Part shown: positions 8,561-15,230 of the stretch, one piece after another | Layout: each line of letters opens with the position of its first letter | How positions within the stretch are numbered: the first letter of the stretch is position 1 | NCBI GenBank assembly: GCA_022614695.1 | Contig: JAKEIC010000114.1 | Location: forward strand, 1 to 35,231 | Origin: Planctomycetales bacterium | GTDB lineage: Bacteria > Planctomycetota > JAKEIC01 | DNA: 35,231 nt | Reading direction: 5' to 3' | Made by a program: the position numbers and the translations under genes | Notes under the pieces: generated by a model | Told to the model about the DNA's origin: nothing | Database searches by the model: none | The model's input: the letters and a program-made list of their open reading frames with translations, nothing else

Positions 8561-8977
8561 TCAGGCCGTGGTTGCCGCCTCGCGGAGACGCTCGTCCGCC
8601 GTGAGCATCGAGAGGCCGGCCGTGGAACCGCGGGCGACGACGAACGTGGCGAGTTGGAGGGCATCGAGAGCGCGGAGGACCCGCCCGGGCGCGATGCGCA
8701 TGGCCACGCTGCAGATCTCGGGCGTCAGGTCCCAGATGTACGCCCGGGCCCAGAGCACTCCGATCTCGCGTTCGGCGTCCGCGAGCTGCGTCTCGGACAC
8801 CCGGCCGAGGACGCGCACGCGGAGGAAGGCGCGCGCCGACTCGACGAGCGAGAGCCTCGAGGTGACGACGACCGATGCCGCCCCGAGCTGGGCCTCGATC
8901 TCCGGGCTGGTTCCCTTCTCGAGGATGGCCCGAAGCGCGGCCGACGTGTCTACGTAGGCTGCGGGGGCGGTGGGCAT
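8561..8977 (-). CDS. PIN-domain ribonuclease toxin (VapC family)
   Basis: A 138-aa PIN-domain protein, the length of VapC toxins, which are Mg-dependent RNases cleaving tRNA or rRNA. The four acidic residues of the active site can be seen: Asp10 (AYVDTSAAL), Glu46 (SRLSLVESARA), Asp105 (RALDALQLAT) and Asp128 (LTADERL). Start ATG follows the antitoxin stop after 3 nt, the usual antitoxin-first order. The gene is convergent with hutH, 18 nt from its stop. GCCGTGGTTGCCGC in its last codons recurs as GCCGTGATTGCCGC at 9331, just upstream of the antitoxin gene. Confidence 0.9.
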   Translation of the reverse strand: MPTAPAAYVDTSAALRAILEKGTSPEIEAQLGAASVVVTSRLSLVESARAFLRVRVLGRVSETQLADAEREIGVLWARAYIWDLTPEICSVAMRIAPGRVLRALDALQLATFVVARGSTAGLSMLTADERLREAATTA

Positions 8978-8980
8978 CCC

Positions 8981-9286
8981 TCAGACCCGGTCCGCGCGGA
9001 TCTCGTCGAGGATCTGGAGGGCGGTGCCGGGAGGGAGTCCGAGGCCCTTCACCTTCCAGGTCCATCCCTTCTCCTTCGGGATGGCGGGAGGGGTGACCAC
9101 GCCCGTGCCCACGAGAGCCTCCAGGGTCTCCGCCGCATCTCGGCCCGGCGGCAAGGGCCGTCGCGCCGGGCGGAGCTCGGCCACGACCTCCTCCCGATCG
9201 GTGACCAGCACCGTCTCGCCGGACTTCACCAGCCGGACGTACTCGGAGAGGCGGGCCTTCAGTTGCTTGATGCCGACGGCCTTCAC
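8981..9286 (-). CDS. Phd/YefM-type antitoxin partner of the PIN toxin
   Basis: A 101-aa antitoxin. The N-terminal segment VGIKQLKARLSEYVRLVKSG followed by ETVLVTDREEVVAELRP is the typical Phd/YefM DNA-binding fold (IxELRxxLSexLxxVxxGExVxVTxxGxPVAxL pattern). The C-terminal part (TPPAIPKEKGWTWKVKGLGL) is expected to bind and neutralise the toxin. I choose GTG 9286 because the family starts a few residues before the IKQLK helix and because the palindromic operator ends just upstream; longer frames reach 9721 but run through the operator. Autoregulation with the toxin is expected from the family and supported by the palindrome. Confidence 0.88.
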   Translation of the reverse strand: MKAVGIKQLKARLSEYVRLVKSGETVLVTDREEVVAELRPARRPLPPGRDAAETLEALVGTGVVTPPAIPKEKGWTWKVKGLGLPPGTALQILDEIRADRV

Positions 9287-9295
9287 AGAGTAATG

Positions 9296-9313
9296 GTGAC
9301 CACCGGTGGTCAC
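9296..9313. promoter_or_regulatory. 18-bp perfect palindrome, putative antitoxin operator
   Basis: GTGACCACCGGTGGTCAC is a perfect inverted repeat. It begins 10 nt upstream of the antitoxin GTG and sits directly downstream of a consensus -35 (TTGACA), where bound antitoxin would block RNA polymerase. This is the geometry of conditional-cooperativity operators in toxin-antitoxin loci. Confidence 0.65.
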
Positions 9314-9315
9314 TT

Positions 9316-9321
9316 TGTCAA
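9316..9321 (-). promoter_or_regulatory. Consensus -35 TTGACA for the toxin-antitoxin operon
   Basis: On the minus strand TTGACA matches the -35 consensus perfectly. The best -10-like sequences (CATTAC, TACTCT next to the start) give spacers longer than 17 nt, so the exact -10 is uncertain. Confidence 0.45.
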
Positions 9322-9370
9322 GGGAGCGTAGCCGTGATTGCCGCGGCGCCGTCCCGCGCCTCGACGCCTC

Positions 9371-9398
9371 CGAGGACGCGGCGGGGGCAGTCGGGTAG
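9371..9398 (+). repeat. Imperfect duplicate of the hutH 3' end
   Basis: This 28-nt stretch matches the last 28 nt of hutH (8515-8542) at 25 positions, including the stop codon. Read in the same frame it gives SEDAAGAVG-stop against AEDAAGPVG-stop in hutH. Together the two copies bracket the toxin-antitoxin operon. It looks like a displaced gene end left by insertion or a duplication of the hutH terminus. The next 48 nt, up to the stop of the DUF4276-like gene, hold nothing I can recognise. Confidence 0.6.
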
Positions 9399-9446
9399 CC
9401 GGTCGATCCCCGACATCGGCTGGGTTTGCCCACATGGCCTCGTGCC

Positions 9447-10100
9447 TCAGCCAGCCAGCTGTGCGATTGCCGCTCGAGCGTCCGCCTCGAATGCCTGAAA
9501 GGCAGGCAAGGTGCGGAGGAGCGAGAAGTCATCGATAATCTGCGCGACTCGCTGGATACGAGTCGCGAGATCACGCCGAAAGCGCAGGAGGTGCCTGCCC
9601 CTCTTCTGGGAAGCGTGCACAAGAAGGTCGGTAAGCAACGCCTTGGGGTCCGCGAGCATCTCCAGCGCATTGAGTGCCGGTATCTCGAGGCCCGCGAAGG
9701 AGCTTGGGCTGTCAGCTGCACGCCGTATGGCTGCCTCGTCGATCAAGAGCCAAGCCTGGGTCATGCGGACAGGCACTACCGGTACGAAGCGAGGGATGTC
9801 CGCAGCACGCGCTGCGCGTGCGATCTCCCGCACGCGACTCTCACGGGTCTGCCTCTCCGCATCCCGGTGGACGAAGAGAAGATCCCCTCCGTATTCAGAG
9901 TAGGCCAGCCGGAGGCGATCCTCCAACTTCCGCGGCGGCTGACGGAGATACCGGAAGTCTGCGAACCGAGGGATGAGGTCCAGGTCGCGCCCTTCAAGGG
10001 CCTTCTGGAGAGTCCAGGTGATGATTCCTACAAGGCATCGGTCGCTGGGGCCATCCGCTACAAGGGTGTACTCGACCCGGATCGCGTCTGCCGAACTCAC
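9447..10100 (-). CDS. DUF4276-like (TOPRIM-like) protein, predicted effector of an ATPase-linked defence pair
   Basis: A 217-aa protein. The longer frame starts at 10232, but GTG 10100 overlaps the ATPase stop as GTGA and directly precedes the conserved strand, so it is chosen. Motifs: VEYTLVADGPSDRCLVGII (residues 9-27; the acidic DGPSD turn takes the place of the TOPRIM Glu), GDLLFVHRDAE (residues 72-82; second acidic site), VPVVPVRMTQAWLLIDE (105-121) and a helical C-terminus with QIIDDFSLLRTLPAFQAFE. From memory this matches DUF4276-type proteins, usually found beside an AAA ATPase. The fold relates to TOPRIM nucleases of OLD, AriB and RloB type, so a nuclease toxin released or activated by the ATPase is inferred. 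The two genes have lower GC than their neighbours, suggesting transfer. Confidence 0.7.
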   Translation of the reverse strand: MSSADAIRVEYTLVADGPSDRCLVGIITWTLQKALEGRDLDLIPRFADFRYLRQPPRKLEDRLRLAYSEYGGDLLFVHRDAERQTRESRVREIARAARAADIPRFVPVVPVRMTQAWLLIDEAAIRRAADSPSSFAGLEIPALNALEMLADPKALLTDLLVHASQKRGRHLLRFRRDLATRIQRVAQIIDDFSLLRTLPAFQAFEADARAAIAQLAG

Positions 10101-11494
10101 CGGGACTGGAGCGCGCTGGATTCTTCCCAAAGGCGCATTTGGTGGGATGTGATTGACTTCGAGCCCTCCAGGTAGGGTCGGATCTGCCCCCGGGCTAGAG
10201 TCCGAGCTCCGACCGGCTTGCCTGCGCGCCACGTCGCCTTCGGAGCCGCGACGGTCGCTACGCTACCGCGACTCCCATCCCGTTCAACGAACGCCGTCTC
10301 CACGTACATGACATCGTCTGGTGCGACGTTTCGTACCACGACAGGCGAGTGGGTGTTGATGATCACCTGCCTCAACGGATTATCCGAGCCTACGGCCAGC
10401 TTGGCGTCCACGGCGATGTCTCCGAGCAGTCGAACCATCGACGAGATCCTCTCGGGATGGATCCCGTTCTCGGGCTCTTCCAGGCAGATCACACCCCGAG
10501 CCGAGGGATCGAGAGAAAGAACGGTAAGAGCGAGGAAACGCAGCGTTCCATCTGACAGCGATCGGGCAGGCCGCTCAACGCCGTCCTTTCCCCTAGCGAC
10601 GAGCGTCAGAGCCTCCGTCTTCTGGTCGTCCCTGACGTCGACCGACAAGACGTCATCGATAAACTCTCCAAGCCGGTTCGCCACTGCTGCGTAGACACCC
10701 CCCTTGTCTTGCCTGGACAGCCTCGCAAGGGCTGCGGGGATGTTTCCGCCGCGCGCGTCAATCCTCTTGGGATCGGTGTAGAAGGAGGGAGCTCGCATGG
10801 CCGACGGCTCGAGCAGCAGCGTCTGCCAAGACTCTACTTCTCTGTGTACGGCGAGGACGGTAGGGAAATCGGCCGATATCGTCCCGCCAAGCACAGTGCG
10901 CGAGGACTTCGGCGCGGGGACCTTTCTGCCGCCGTGACCCTCCTGGTGGAGGCGGATCTGAGCTGCCTCGCCGGTCCCCTCGGTGGTAACAAAGGGAACA
11001 GACCGGCGGCCCGCAAGGCAGGAGTCGCGGAACTTCTTTTTTGATGGAAACGCGATGCTTGCTCGCGCCTCGCGCCTAGTCAGCGGCACCAACTCCTCGC
11101 GAGCCAACTCGAGACGTTCCCCGGCAACCTCACGATGCAGTCTGAAAGCAACGGAGTACCGGACCGCGGTGGTCGCCGCCCTTGCCCGTACTCCGAAGTC
11201 ATCCTCAACCTCACGTTCGAGGAGCATCTCTGCGGTCAACTCGAAGCCCGGAGCGATGAAGTTCTGGAAAGACGTGAAGAGTGAGTTCGGATCCTGCGAT
11301 CGTCCCCTCGTCTCGCGGAGTTGCTGGACTGCTTCGGGTATCGTGACTCTGGAGAGCAGATTGAGGAACCGGATGGCATCAAATACGTTGGACTTGCCCA
11401 CTCCATTCGGGCCGACCATGCAGGTCAGCGGACCGAATCGGAGATCGACATCGAAGAGGTTCTTGAAGCCGGAGACTTGCAGTCGAGTCAACAT
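10097..11494 (-). CDS. OLD/ABC-type AAA ATPase of a predicted two-gene defence system
   Basis: A 465-aa SMC/RecF-like ATPase (AAA_21/AAA_15 type) without its own TOPRIM domain. Seen: the opening strand LTRLQVSGFKNLFDVDLRFG, Walker A GPNGVGKSN (28-36), ABC signature SLSDGTLRFLAL (312-323), Walker B VICLEEPENGIHPER (335-349) with the catalytic Glu, and the switch His in IINTHSPVVV (388-397). The insert between Walker A and signature (about 60-280) is long and not recognisable, and may be the sensor region. Lack of a nuclease domain and the GTGA overlap with the TOPRIM-like gene point to a split OLD-like system, as in AriA/AriB (PARIS) or AbiLi/AbiLii. Base composition is visibly less GC-rich than the flanks (hand count 34 of 60 at 10321-10380). 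Confidence 0.85.
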   Translation of the reverse strand: MLTRLQVSGFKNLFDVDLRFGPLTCMVGPNGVGKSNVFDAIRFLNLLSRVTIPEAVQQLRETRGRSQDPNSLFTSFQNFIAPGFELTAEMLLEREVEDDFGVRARAATTAVRYSVAFRLHREVAGERLELAREELVPLTRREARASIAFPSKKKFRDSCLAGRRSVPFVTTEGTGEAAQIRLHQEGHGGRKVPAPKSSRTVLGGTISADFPTVLAVHREVESWQTLLLEPSAMRAPSFYTDPKRIDARGGNIPAALARLSRQDKGGVYAAVANRLGEFIDDVLSVDVRDDQKTEALTLVARGKDGVERPARSLSDGTLRFLALTVLSLDPSARGVICLEEPENGIHPERISSMVRLLGDIAVDAKLAVGSDNPLRQVIINTHSPVVVRNVAPDDVMYVETAFVERDGSRGSVATVAAPKATWRAGKPVGARTLARGQIRPYLEGSKSITSHQMRLWEESSALQSR

Positions 11495-11509
11495 CGGTGT
11501 TCCGCGGGC

Positions 11510-11515
11510 ATCTTA
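11510..11515 (-). promoter_or_regulatory. -10 hexamer TAAGAT of the ATPase operon
   Basis: On the minus strand TAAGAT lies 15 nt before ATG 11494, implying a leader of about 8 nt without a Shine-Dalgarno. No clear -35 is visible. Confidence 0.4.
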
Positions 11516-11571
11516 CCCGAAGACGCGACCCCTGCAGCCCTCCCCGCCTTCCCCCTCCCTCCGCCCCCGCG

Positions 11572-11577
11572 TACCAT
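11572..11577 (+). promoter_or_regulatory. -10 hexamer TACCAT of the exchanger gene
   Basis: TACCAT ends 7 nt before GTG 11585, the spacing seen before other predicted leaderless starts. It supports this GTG over the longer reading frame, which begins inside the antisense ATPase gene. Confidence 0.4.
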
Positions 11578-11584
11578 CCCGCCC

Positions 11585-12706
11585 GTGCCGGAGACCGCGT
11601 CACCCGCCGCCGCGAGCGCGCCGGGTCCCGACCGCGCGGTCCGGCGACTCGACAGGGTCTTCGCGACGCTCCTCGTCTTCGTCCCGGCCTCGATCGCCTG
11701 CCGGTACGCGGGCGCTCCCCCCGCCGCCACCTTCGTCACCGCCGTCCTCGCCCTCGTCCCGATCGCGCGGTTCATCGGGCGCGGGACCTCGGACCTGGCG
11801 CTCCGCGCGAACGACGCGATCGCCGCCCTTCTCGCGGCGACCTTCGGGAACCTGATCGAGCTCGCGATCGCCGGGCTCGCCCTGCGCGCCGGGCTCGTCG
11901 AGGTCGTCAAGGCCTCCATCGTCGGCTCGGTGATGGGGAACATCCTCCTCCTGATCGGGCTCTCGATGTTCGCGGGTGGGCTCCGGTTCAAGGACCAGAA
12001 GTTCAACCGGCGGACCGCCGGCGTCTCCTCGACCATGCTCATCATCGCGGTGACCGGCCTCTCGATGCCGACGGTGTTCGTACGCACCTCTCCCCAGTTC
12101 GGCGGTCGCGACCTGCCCCTCCTCTCGGCCTTCGTCTCGGTGGTCCTCGCGATCACCTACGTCTGCGGCCTCGTCTTCGCGTTCCGGACGCACCGGCACC
12201 TCTTCGACGTGACCGACGAGATGCGGGAGGCGCGCGAGAAGCCGGTGTGGAGCGCGCGCGTCGCCGCCGCCGTCCTCGCCGCGTCCACGCTCGCCGCGGC
12301 CGTCGAGGCGGAGCTGCTCGTCTCGGTCCTCGAGCCGGCCGGGAAGGCCCTCGGCCTCACCCAGACCTTCATCGGCGTCGTCTTCATCGCCATCGTCACG
12401 AACATCGCCGAGAAGACCTCGGCCATCCTCTACGCGCTCCGAAACAACGTGAACCTCTCGATCGAGATCGGGACCTCCTCGGCCATCCAGATCGCGCTCT
12501 TCGTCGTGCCGATCCTCGTGGTCGTCGGAGCCCTCGTCGGCACCCCGTTCACGCTCGAGTTCTCGGTCCTCGAGGTCGCCGCCATGATGTTCGCCGTGAT
12601 GATCGTGAACTACCTCTCGGCCGACGGCGTCTGCAACTGGCTCGAGGGGGTGCAGCTCCTCGCGGTGTACTTCGTGCTCGCGGCCGGGTTCTTTTTGGCG
12701 GGTTAG
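11585..12706 (+). CDS. Ca2+(cation)/H+ exchanger, CaxA/ChaA family
   Basis: Inner-membrane antiporter of 373 aa with eleven or so hydrophobic segments in two homologous halves (Na_Ca_ex fold), exporting Ca2+ or other cations against protons. First-half signature: AATFGNLIELAIAGLAL, with the Glu that binds cation, followed by VKASIVGSVMGNILLLIGLSMFAGG. Second-half signature: FIGVVFIAIVTNIAEKTSAI then IEIGTSSAIQIALFVVPILV. The second half has TNIAE where CAX proteins usually have GNAAE, a conservative change in the binding helix. The short N-terminus before the first membrane helix (PETASPAAASAPGPDR) has no regulatory domain. Start GTG 11585 is chosen from the adjacent -10. It converges on the hydrolase gene with shared hairpin. 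Confidence 0.9.
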   Translation: MPETASPAAASAPGPDRAVRRLDRVFATLLVFVPASIACRYAGAPPAATFVTAVLALVPIARFIGRGTSDLALRANDAIAALLAATFGNLIELAIAGLALRAGLVEVVKASIVGSVMGNILLLIGLSMFAGGLRFKDQKFNRRTAGVSSTMLIIAVTGLSMPTVFVRTSPQFGGRDLPLLSAFVSVVLAITYVCGLVFAFRTHRHLFDVTDEMREAREKPVWSARVAAAVLAASTLAAAVEAELLVSVLEPAGKALGLTQTFIGVVFIAIVTNIAEKTSAILYALRNNVNLSIEIGTSSAIQIALFVVPILVVVGALVGTPFTLEFSVLEVAAMMFAVMIVNYLSADGVCNWLEGVQLLAVYFVLAAGFFLAG

Positions 12707-12726
12707 CGCGCGCGTCGCGCGCGCTA
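12704..12726. terminator. Bidirectional hairpin that contains both stop codons
   Basis: TAGCGCGCGC / GCGCGCGCTA is a perfect 10-bp stem with a 3-nt loop. Its ends are the stop codon of the exchanger (TAG) and, on the other strand, the stop codon of the hydrolase (TAG). No T-tract is present; the termination role is inferred from symmetry and position. Confidence 0.5.
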
Positions 12727-13602
12727 CCGGCAGTGCCTCGCGACGAACTCCCGGATCGCGTCCCGGTAGCGGCGGCCGCCCATGTCCGGGACGTCGTTGT
12801 GGCCCGTCCCCGGGAGGGCGACGAATTCCTTCGGGGGCGGGCTCGCGACCGCGGTCCCCGCCGCCTCGAAGACCCGCCGCCCCATCTCGAACGGGACGAT
12901 CTCGTCCCCCTCGCCGTGGAGGACGAGCAGCGGCCGGTCGAGGCTCGGGATCCGTCCGAGGTTGTCGTGCTTCGTGCGCATCACCCACTCGACGGGGAGG
13001 AGCGGGATCACGCGGGAGCGCATCTCGGCGACGCTCGTGAACGGGGAGACGAGGATCACGGCGGCCGAGGGGCGCTCGAGGGCGAGCCCGAGCGCGACGG
13101 CGGCCCCGATGGATTCGCCGAGGACCACGAGGCTCTCGGGCCGGGCGCCGAGGGAGAGCGCCAGCGCGTGGGCGGCCCGGGCGTCCCTCGCGAGCCCCTT
13201 CTCGGAGGGCGAGCCCTCGCTCTTGCCGTAGCCGCGGTAGTCGAGGAGGAGGGTCGAGCAGCCGATCTCGCGGAGGAGCCGGACATGGTCCGCGCGGTGG
13301 GTCAGGTTCCCGGCGTTGCCGTGGAGGAAGAGGACGACCGCGCGTTCCGGCTCGGCGGGGACCCACCAGGCGTGGAGCCTCACGCCGTCCTCGGCCGCGG
13401 TCTCCACCTCGCGCGCGCGCGCGAGCCCCATCTGGACGGGGTCGAAGCTCCCCGCGGGGTCGCGGGCGGGGAAGTAGATGAGCTTCTCCTCGAAGATCAC
13501 GAGCGGGAGGAGGATGAGGACGAGCGCGAGGAGCGCGGCGCGAGCGACTCGGAAAGGCCAGCCCCGGCGCGGTCGCGGGGCGGGCGGCGTCGCGGACTCC
13601 AT
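12724..13602 (-). CDS. Membrane-anchored alpha/beta hydrolase (ABHD13/BEM46-like)
   Basis: A 292-aa serine hydrolase. A hydrophobic segment at about 18-40 (FRVARAALLALVLILLPLVIF) anchors it to the membrane, followed by EEKLIYFPAR, the usual start of the BEM46/ABHD13 group. Core motifs: oxyanion VVLFLHGNAGN, LLDYRGYGKSEG, nucleophile elbow GESIGAA, acid HGEGDEIVP and catalytic His in PGTGHNDVP. The group is thought to cleave acyl or thioester bonds; the substrate is unknown. A -10-like AATAAT lies 8 nt upstream of the ATG and no Shine-Dalgarno is present. That hexamer overlaps the end of the inverted-repeat element at 13615, so the element may supply part of the promoter. Confidence 0.88.
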   Translation of the reverse strand: MESATPPAPRPRRGWPFRVARAALLALVLILLPLVIFEEKLIYFPARDPAGSFDPVQMGLARAREVETAAEDGVRLHAWWVPAEPERAVVLFLHGNAGNLTHRADHVRLLREIGCSTLLLDYRGYGKSEGSPSEKGLARDARAAHALALSLGARPESLVVLGESIGAAVALGLALERPSAAVILVSPFTSVAEMRSRVIPLLPVEWVMRTKHDNLGRIPSLDRPLLVLHGEGDEIVPFEMGRRVFEAAGTAVASPPPKEFVALPGTGHNDVPDMGGRRYRDAIREFVARHCR

Positions 13603-13610
13603 GAGGTGTG

Positions 13611-13616
13611 ATTATT
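13611..13616 (-). promoter_or_regulatory. -10 hexamer AATAAT of the hydrolase gene
   Basis: On the minus strand AATAAT ends 8 nt before ATG 13602, again the leaderless spacing. Two of its bases belong to the outer end of the neighbouring inverted repeat. Confidence 0.4.
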
Positions 13617-13708
13617 CACCACGGAGACACAGAGACACGGAGAAGACGGAGTGAAGTTCTCGAATCCCACAATACTCCCCCTCTGTGTCTCCGTGTCTCT
13701 GTGGTGAA
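13615..13708. repeat. Inverted-repeat element built from GAGACAC octamers
   Basis: Two 28-nt arms (13615-13642 and 13681-13708) are inverted copies with 25 matches; all three mismatches are A/G swaps. Each arm is itself a tandem of RGAGACAC units after CACCAC. The 38-nt centre is AT-richer than the surroundings. Sequences of the form CACCACGGAGACACAGAG are, from memory, scattered in intergenic regions of many environmental genomes and are often mistranslated as short peptides ending SLCLRG. It fills the gap between the hydrolase and the TPR lipoprotein; bases 13709-13742 (GGTGGTGCCTTGGTGGTG) look like a worn continuation. Confidence 0.75.
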
Positions 13709-13742
13709 CTCCCTCTCCGGTGGTGCCTTGGTGGTGTGACGT

Positions 13743-14882
13743 CTACCCCCCCTCGAGCTTCTGCAGCTCCGTCCGGGCCCGCTCGGCCAGCTCGCCGAGC
13801 CCGGGCCGGCCCTCGGCGGAGGAGAGGAAGCTCTTCAGGTGCGCGGCCGCCAAGTCCCGCTCGCCCAGCGCGGCGCAGGCGTATCCGAGCCCGAGGAGCG
13901 CGGGGAGGAACTCCGGGTGCTCGGACCGGAGCGCGGCGAAGTCCTCGCGGGCCTCCCGGTGGCGCCCGAGCCGCAGCAGCAGCTCCGCCCGGTTCGCGCG
14001 CGGCGCGATCTCGTGCGGCCGGCTCCTCACCGCCTCGGTGAGCCGGGCGAGCGCCCGCTCCCGGTCCCCGGCACTCTCCTCGACGAGCGCCAGGTGCAGG
14101 AGAGGCTCCACGTCGTCGGCCGCGTCGGCGCGGGCCCGTTCGAGCTCCGCTCGGGCCTCGTCGAGCCTCCCGAGGGCCAGCAGCGAGAGCCCCAGGTTCA
14201 CGCGCGCCTCCCGGTGGCCCGGCGCCGCCTCGAGCGCCCGGCGGTAGGCCTCGGCGGCGGCCTCGCGCTCGCCCATCTCGTCCGAGACGAAGCCCTCGGC
14301 GAACCGGAGCCCCGCCCGCTCCTCGGCGCTCCCCGATCCGGCCCCATGCCGGTAGGCCTCCCGCGCCTCGGCGAGCAGCCCCTGCTCCCGCAGAGCGTTC
14401 CCGAGGCGCTTCGCGAGGGCGGGCGTCCCCGGGAGCGCGTCCCCGAGGACGCGCAGCGCGAACTCCCTCTGCACGGCCGCCAGCCGGCGCGGGTCCGACC
14501 GCATCTCGCGCCGCACCTCGACCGTCCCCTCGCGACCGTCCGAGCGGTCCCGCCATCGCCCCTCGAGCCGGATCGTCCCGCCCTGGACCGAGTAGTCCCC
14601 CGAGACCTCGAGCCGCGGCCCGTCCGGCAGCGGCGCGAGGCCCGCGAGGTTCTTCGCCTCCTCCTCGATCCGCTCCGGCACCTGCTGGGCGAGGATCTTG
14701 AGCTCGCCCCCGCGCGAGAGGTTCCGGAAGTCCGCGGCCGAGACCGCGGGGCCGGGCGGCGCGGCCGAGCAGCCTAGGAGGGCGAGGGCGGCGGCCGCAG
14801 GAAGTAGCGCCCCCGCTCGTCGGTCGCGAAGTCGGGGCTCTCGCGCATCCCGCGGTACGCGGCGGTCCAGAACGCGTCCCAC
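13743..14882 (-). CDS. TPR-repeat lipoprotein
   Basis: A 379-aa exported protein. A long basic n-region precedes a hydrophobic stretch and lipobox LALLGCSAAP (Cys at about 38), so it should be lipid-anchored outside the inner membrane. Residues 60-150 are a beta-rich region of unknown type; from about 150 at least five TPR-like units follow (LAKRLGNALREQGLLAEAREAY; EAYRRALEAAPGHREARVNLG; LLLRLGRHREAREDFAALRS; LLGLGYACAALGERDLAAAHL). TPRs usually mediate protein contacts. GTG 14882 is supported by GGAGGAG four nt upstream. The frame overlaps the preceding gene by 109 nt, which is large, so a later non-canonical start cannot be excluded. It is last in a three-gene run from the promoter at 15621-15648. 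Confidence 0.75.
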   Translation of the reverse strand: MGRVLDRRVPRDAREPRLRDRRAGALLPAAAALALLGCSAAPPGPAVSAADFRNLSRGGELKILAQQVPERIEEEAKNLAGLAPLPDGPRLEVSGDYSVQGGTIRLEGRWRDRSDGREGTVEVRREMRSDPRRLAAVQREFALRVLGDALPGTPALAKRLGNALREQGLLAEAREAYRHGAGSGSAEERAGLRFAEGFVSDEMGEREAAAEAYRRALEAAPGHREARVNLGLSLLALGRLDEARAELERARADAADDVEPLLHLALVEESAGDRERALARLTEAVRSRPHEIAPRANRAELLLRLGRHREAREDFAALRSEHPEFLPALLGLGYACAALGERDLAAAHLKSFLSSAEGRPGLGELAERARTELQKLEGG

Positions 14883-15151
14883 TTCTCCTCCGTCACGACG
14901 CGGTCGTCGTGCACCAGGACCTGCTTGAACTCCTTCTTCCCGTGCGGGGTCGCCCGCTCGCTGAGGATGAGCCGCATGAGCCGGACGCTCTCGCGGTCCC
15001 GGAGCCGCTCCACCTCGGCCGGGTCGTCGAAGAGGAGCGCCGAGTAGAGGCCGGGGGGGAGACGGCGGAGGGCCGCCGGAGCGCGGACCTTCTCGATACG
15101 GAGCGGCTCGTAGATCCGGATGGTGAAGTCGGCGAGCTCGCTGAGCAGCAC
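14774..15151 (-). CDS. Conserved-looking small protein, possibly with a KOW/CarD-like N-terminus
   Basis: Not a family I recognise. GTG 15151 gives 125 residues, mostly charged and soluble (DFTIRIYEPLRIEKVRAP; FDDPAEVERLRDRESVRLM; KKEFKQVLVHDDRVVTEEKWDAFW). The open frame continues upstream without any ATG, GTG or TTG to an ATT at 15235 that overlaps the previous gene's stop. The extra codons read GLRAGDLVRHNGRVARVQKV, which looks like a small beta-barrel (KOW or CarD N-terminal type) binding nucleic acid or RNA polymerase. If those residues are translated, the true start is non-canonical. It sits between an HTH gene and a TPR lipoprotein gene. Confidence 0.6.
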   Translation of the reverse strand: MLLSELADFTIRIYEPLRIEKVRAPAALRRLPPGLYSALLFDDPAEVERLRDRESVRLMRLILSERATPHGKKEFKQVLVHDDRVVTEEKWDAFWTAAYRGMRESPDFATDERGRYFLRPPPSPS

Positions 15152-15230
15152 CGCGTCCGCACGGACCTTTTGGACACGCGCGACGCGGCCGTTGTGGCGG
15201 ACCAGGTCCCCGGCGCGGAGTCCGCCGTCG

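Noticed and set aside
10101-10232. Longer start of the DUF4276-like gene at 10232
   Set aside because: The extra 44 residues overlap the ATPase gene in another frame and show no conserved pattern; the GTGA overlap gives a better start.
10097-11494. Retron effector reading of the ATPase
   Set aside because: No reverse transcriptase gene or msr/msd-like structured RNA is visible in the flanks.
11600-13366. A 588-codon minus-strand frame across the exchanger and hydrolase genes
   Set aside because: Low-complexity Arg/Glu/Asp composition with no domain; conflicts with two well-supported genes.
13615-13708. Possible CRISPR repeat pair
   Set aside because: The two arms are inverted, not direct, and there are only two; no cas gene is nearby.
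13709-14556. Open frame running from the inverted repeat through the TPR lipoprotein antisense or alternate frames
   Set aside because: It translates the repeat into the well-known spurious SLCLRGE peptide and has no domain of its own.
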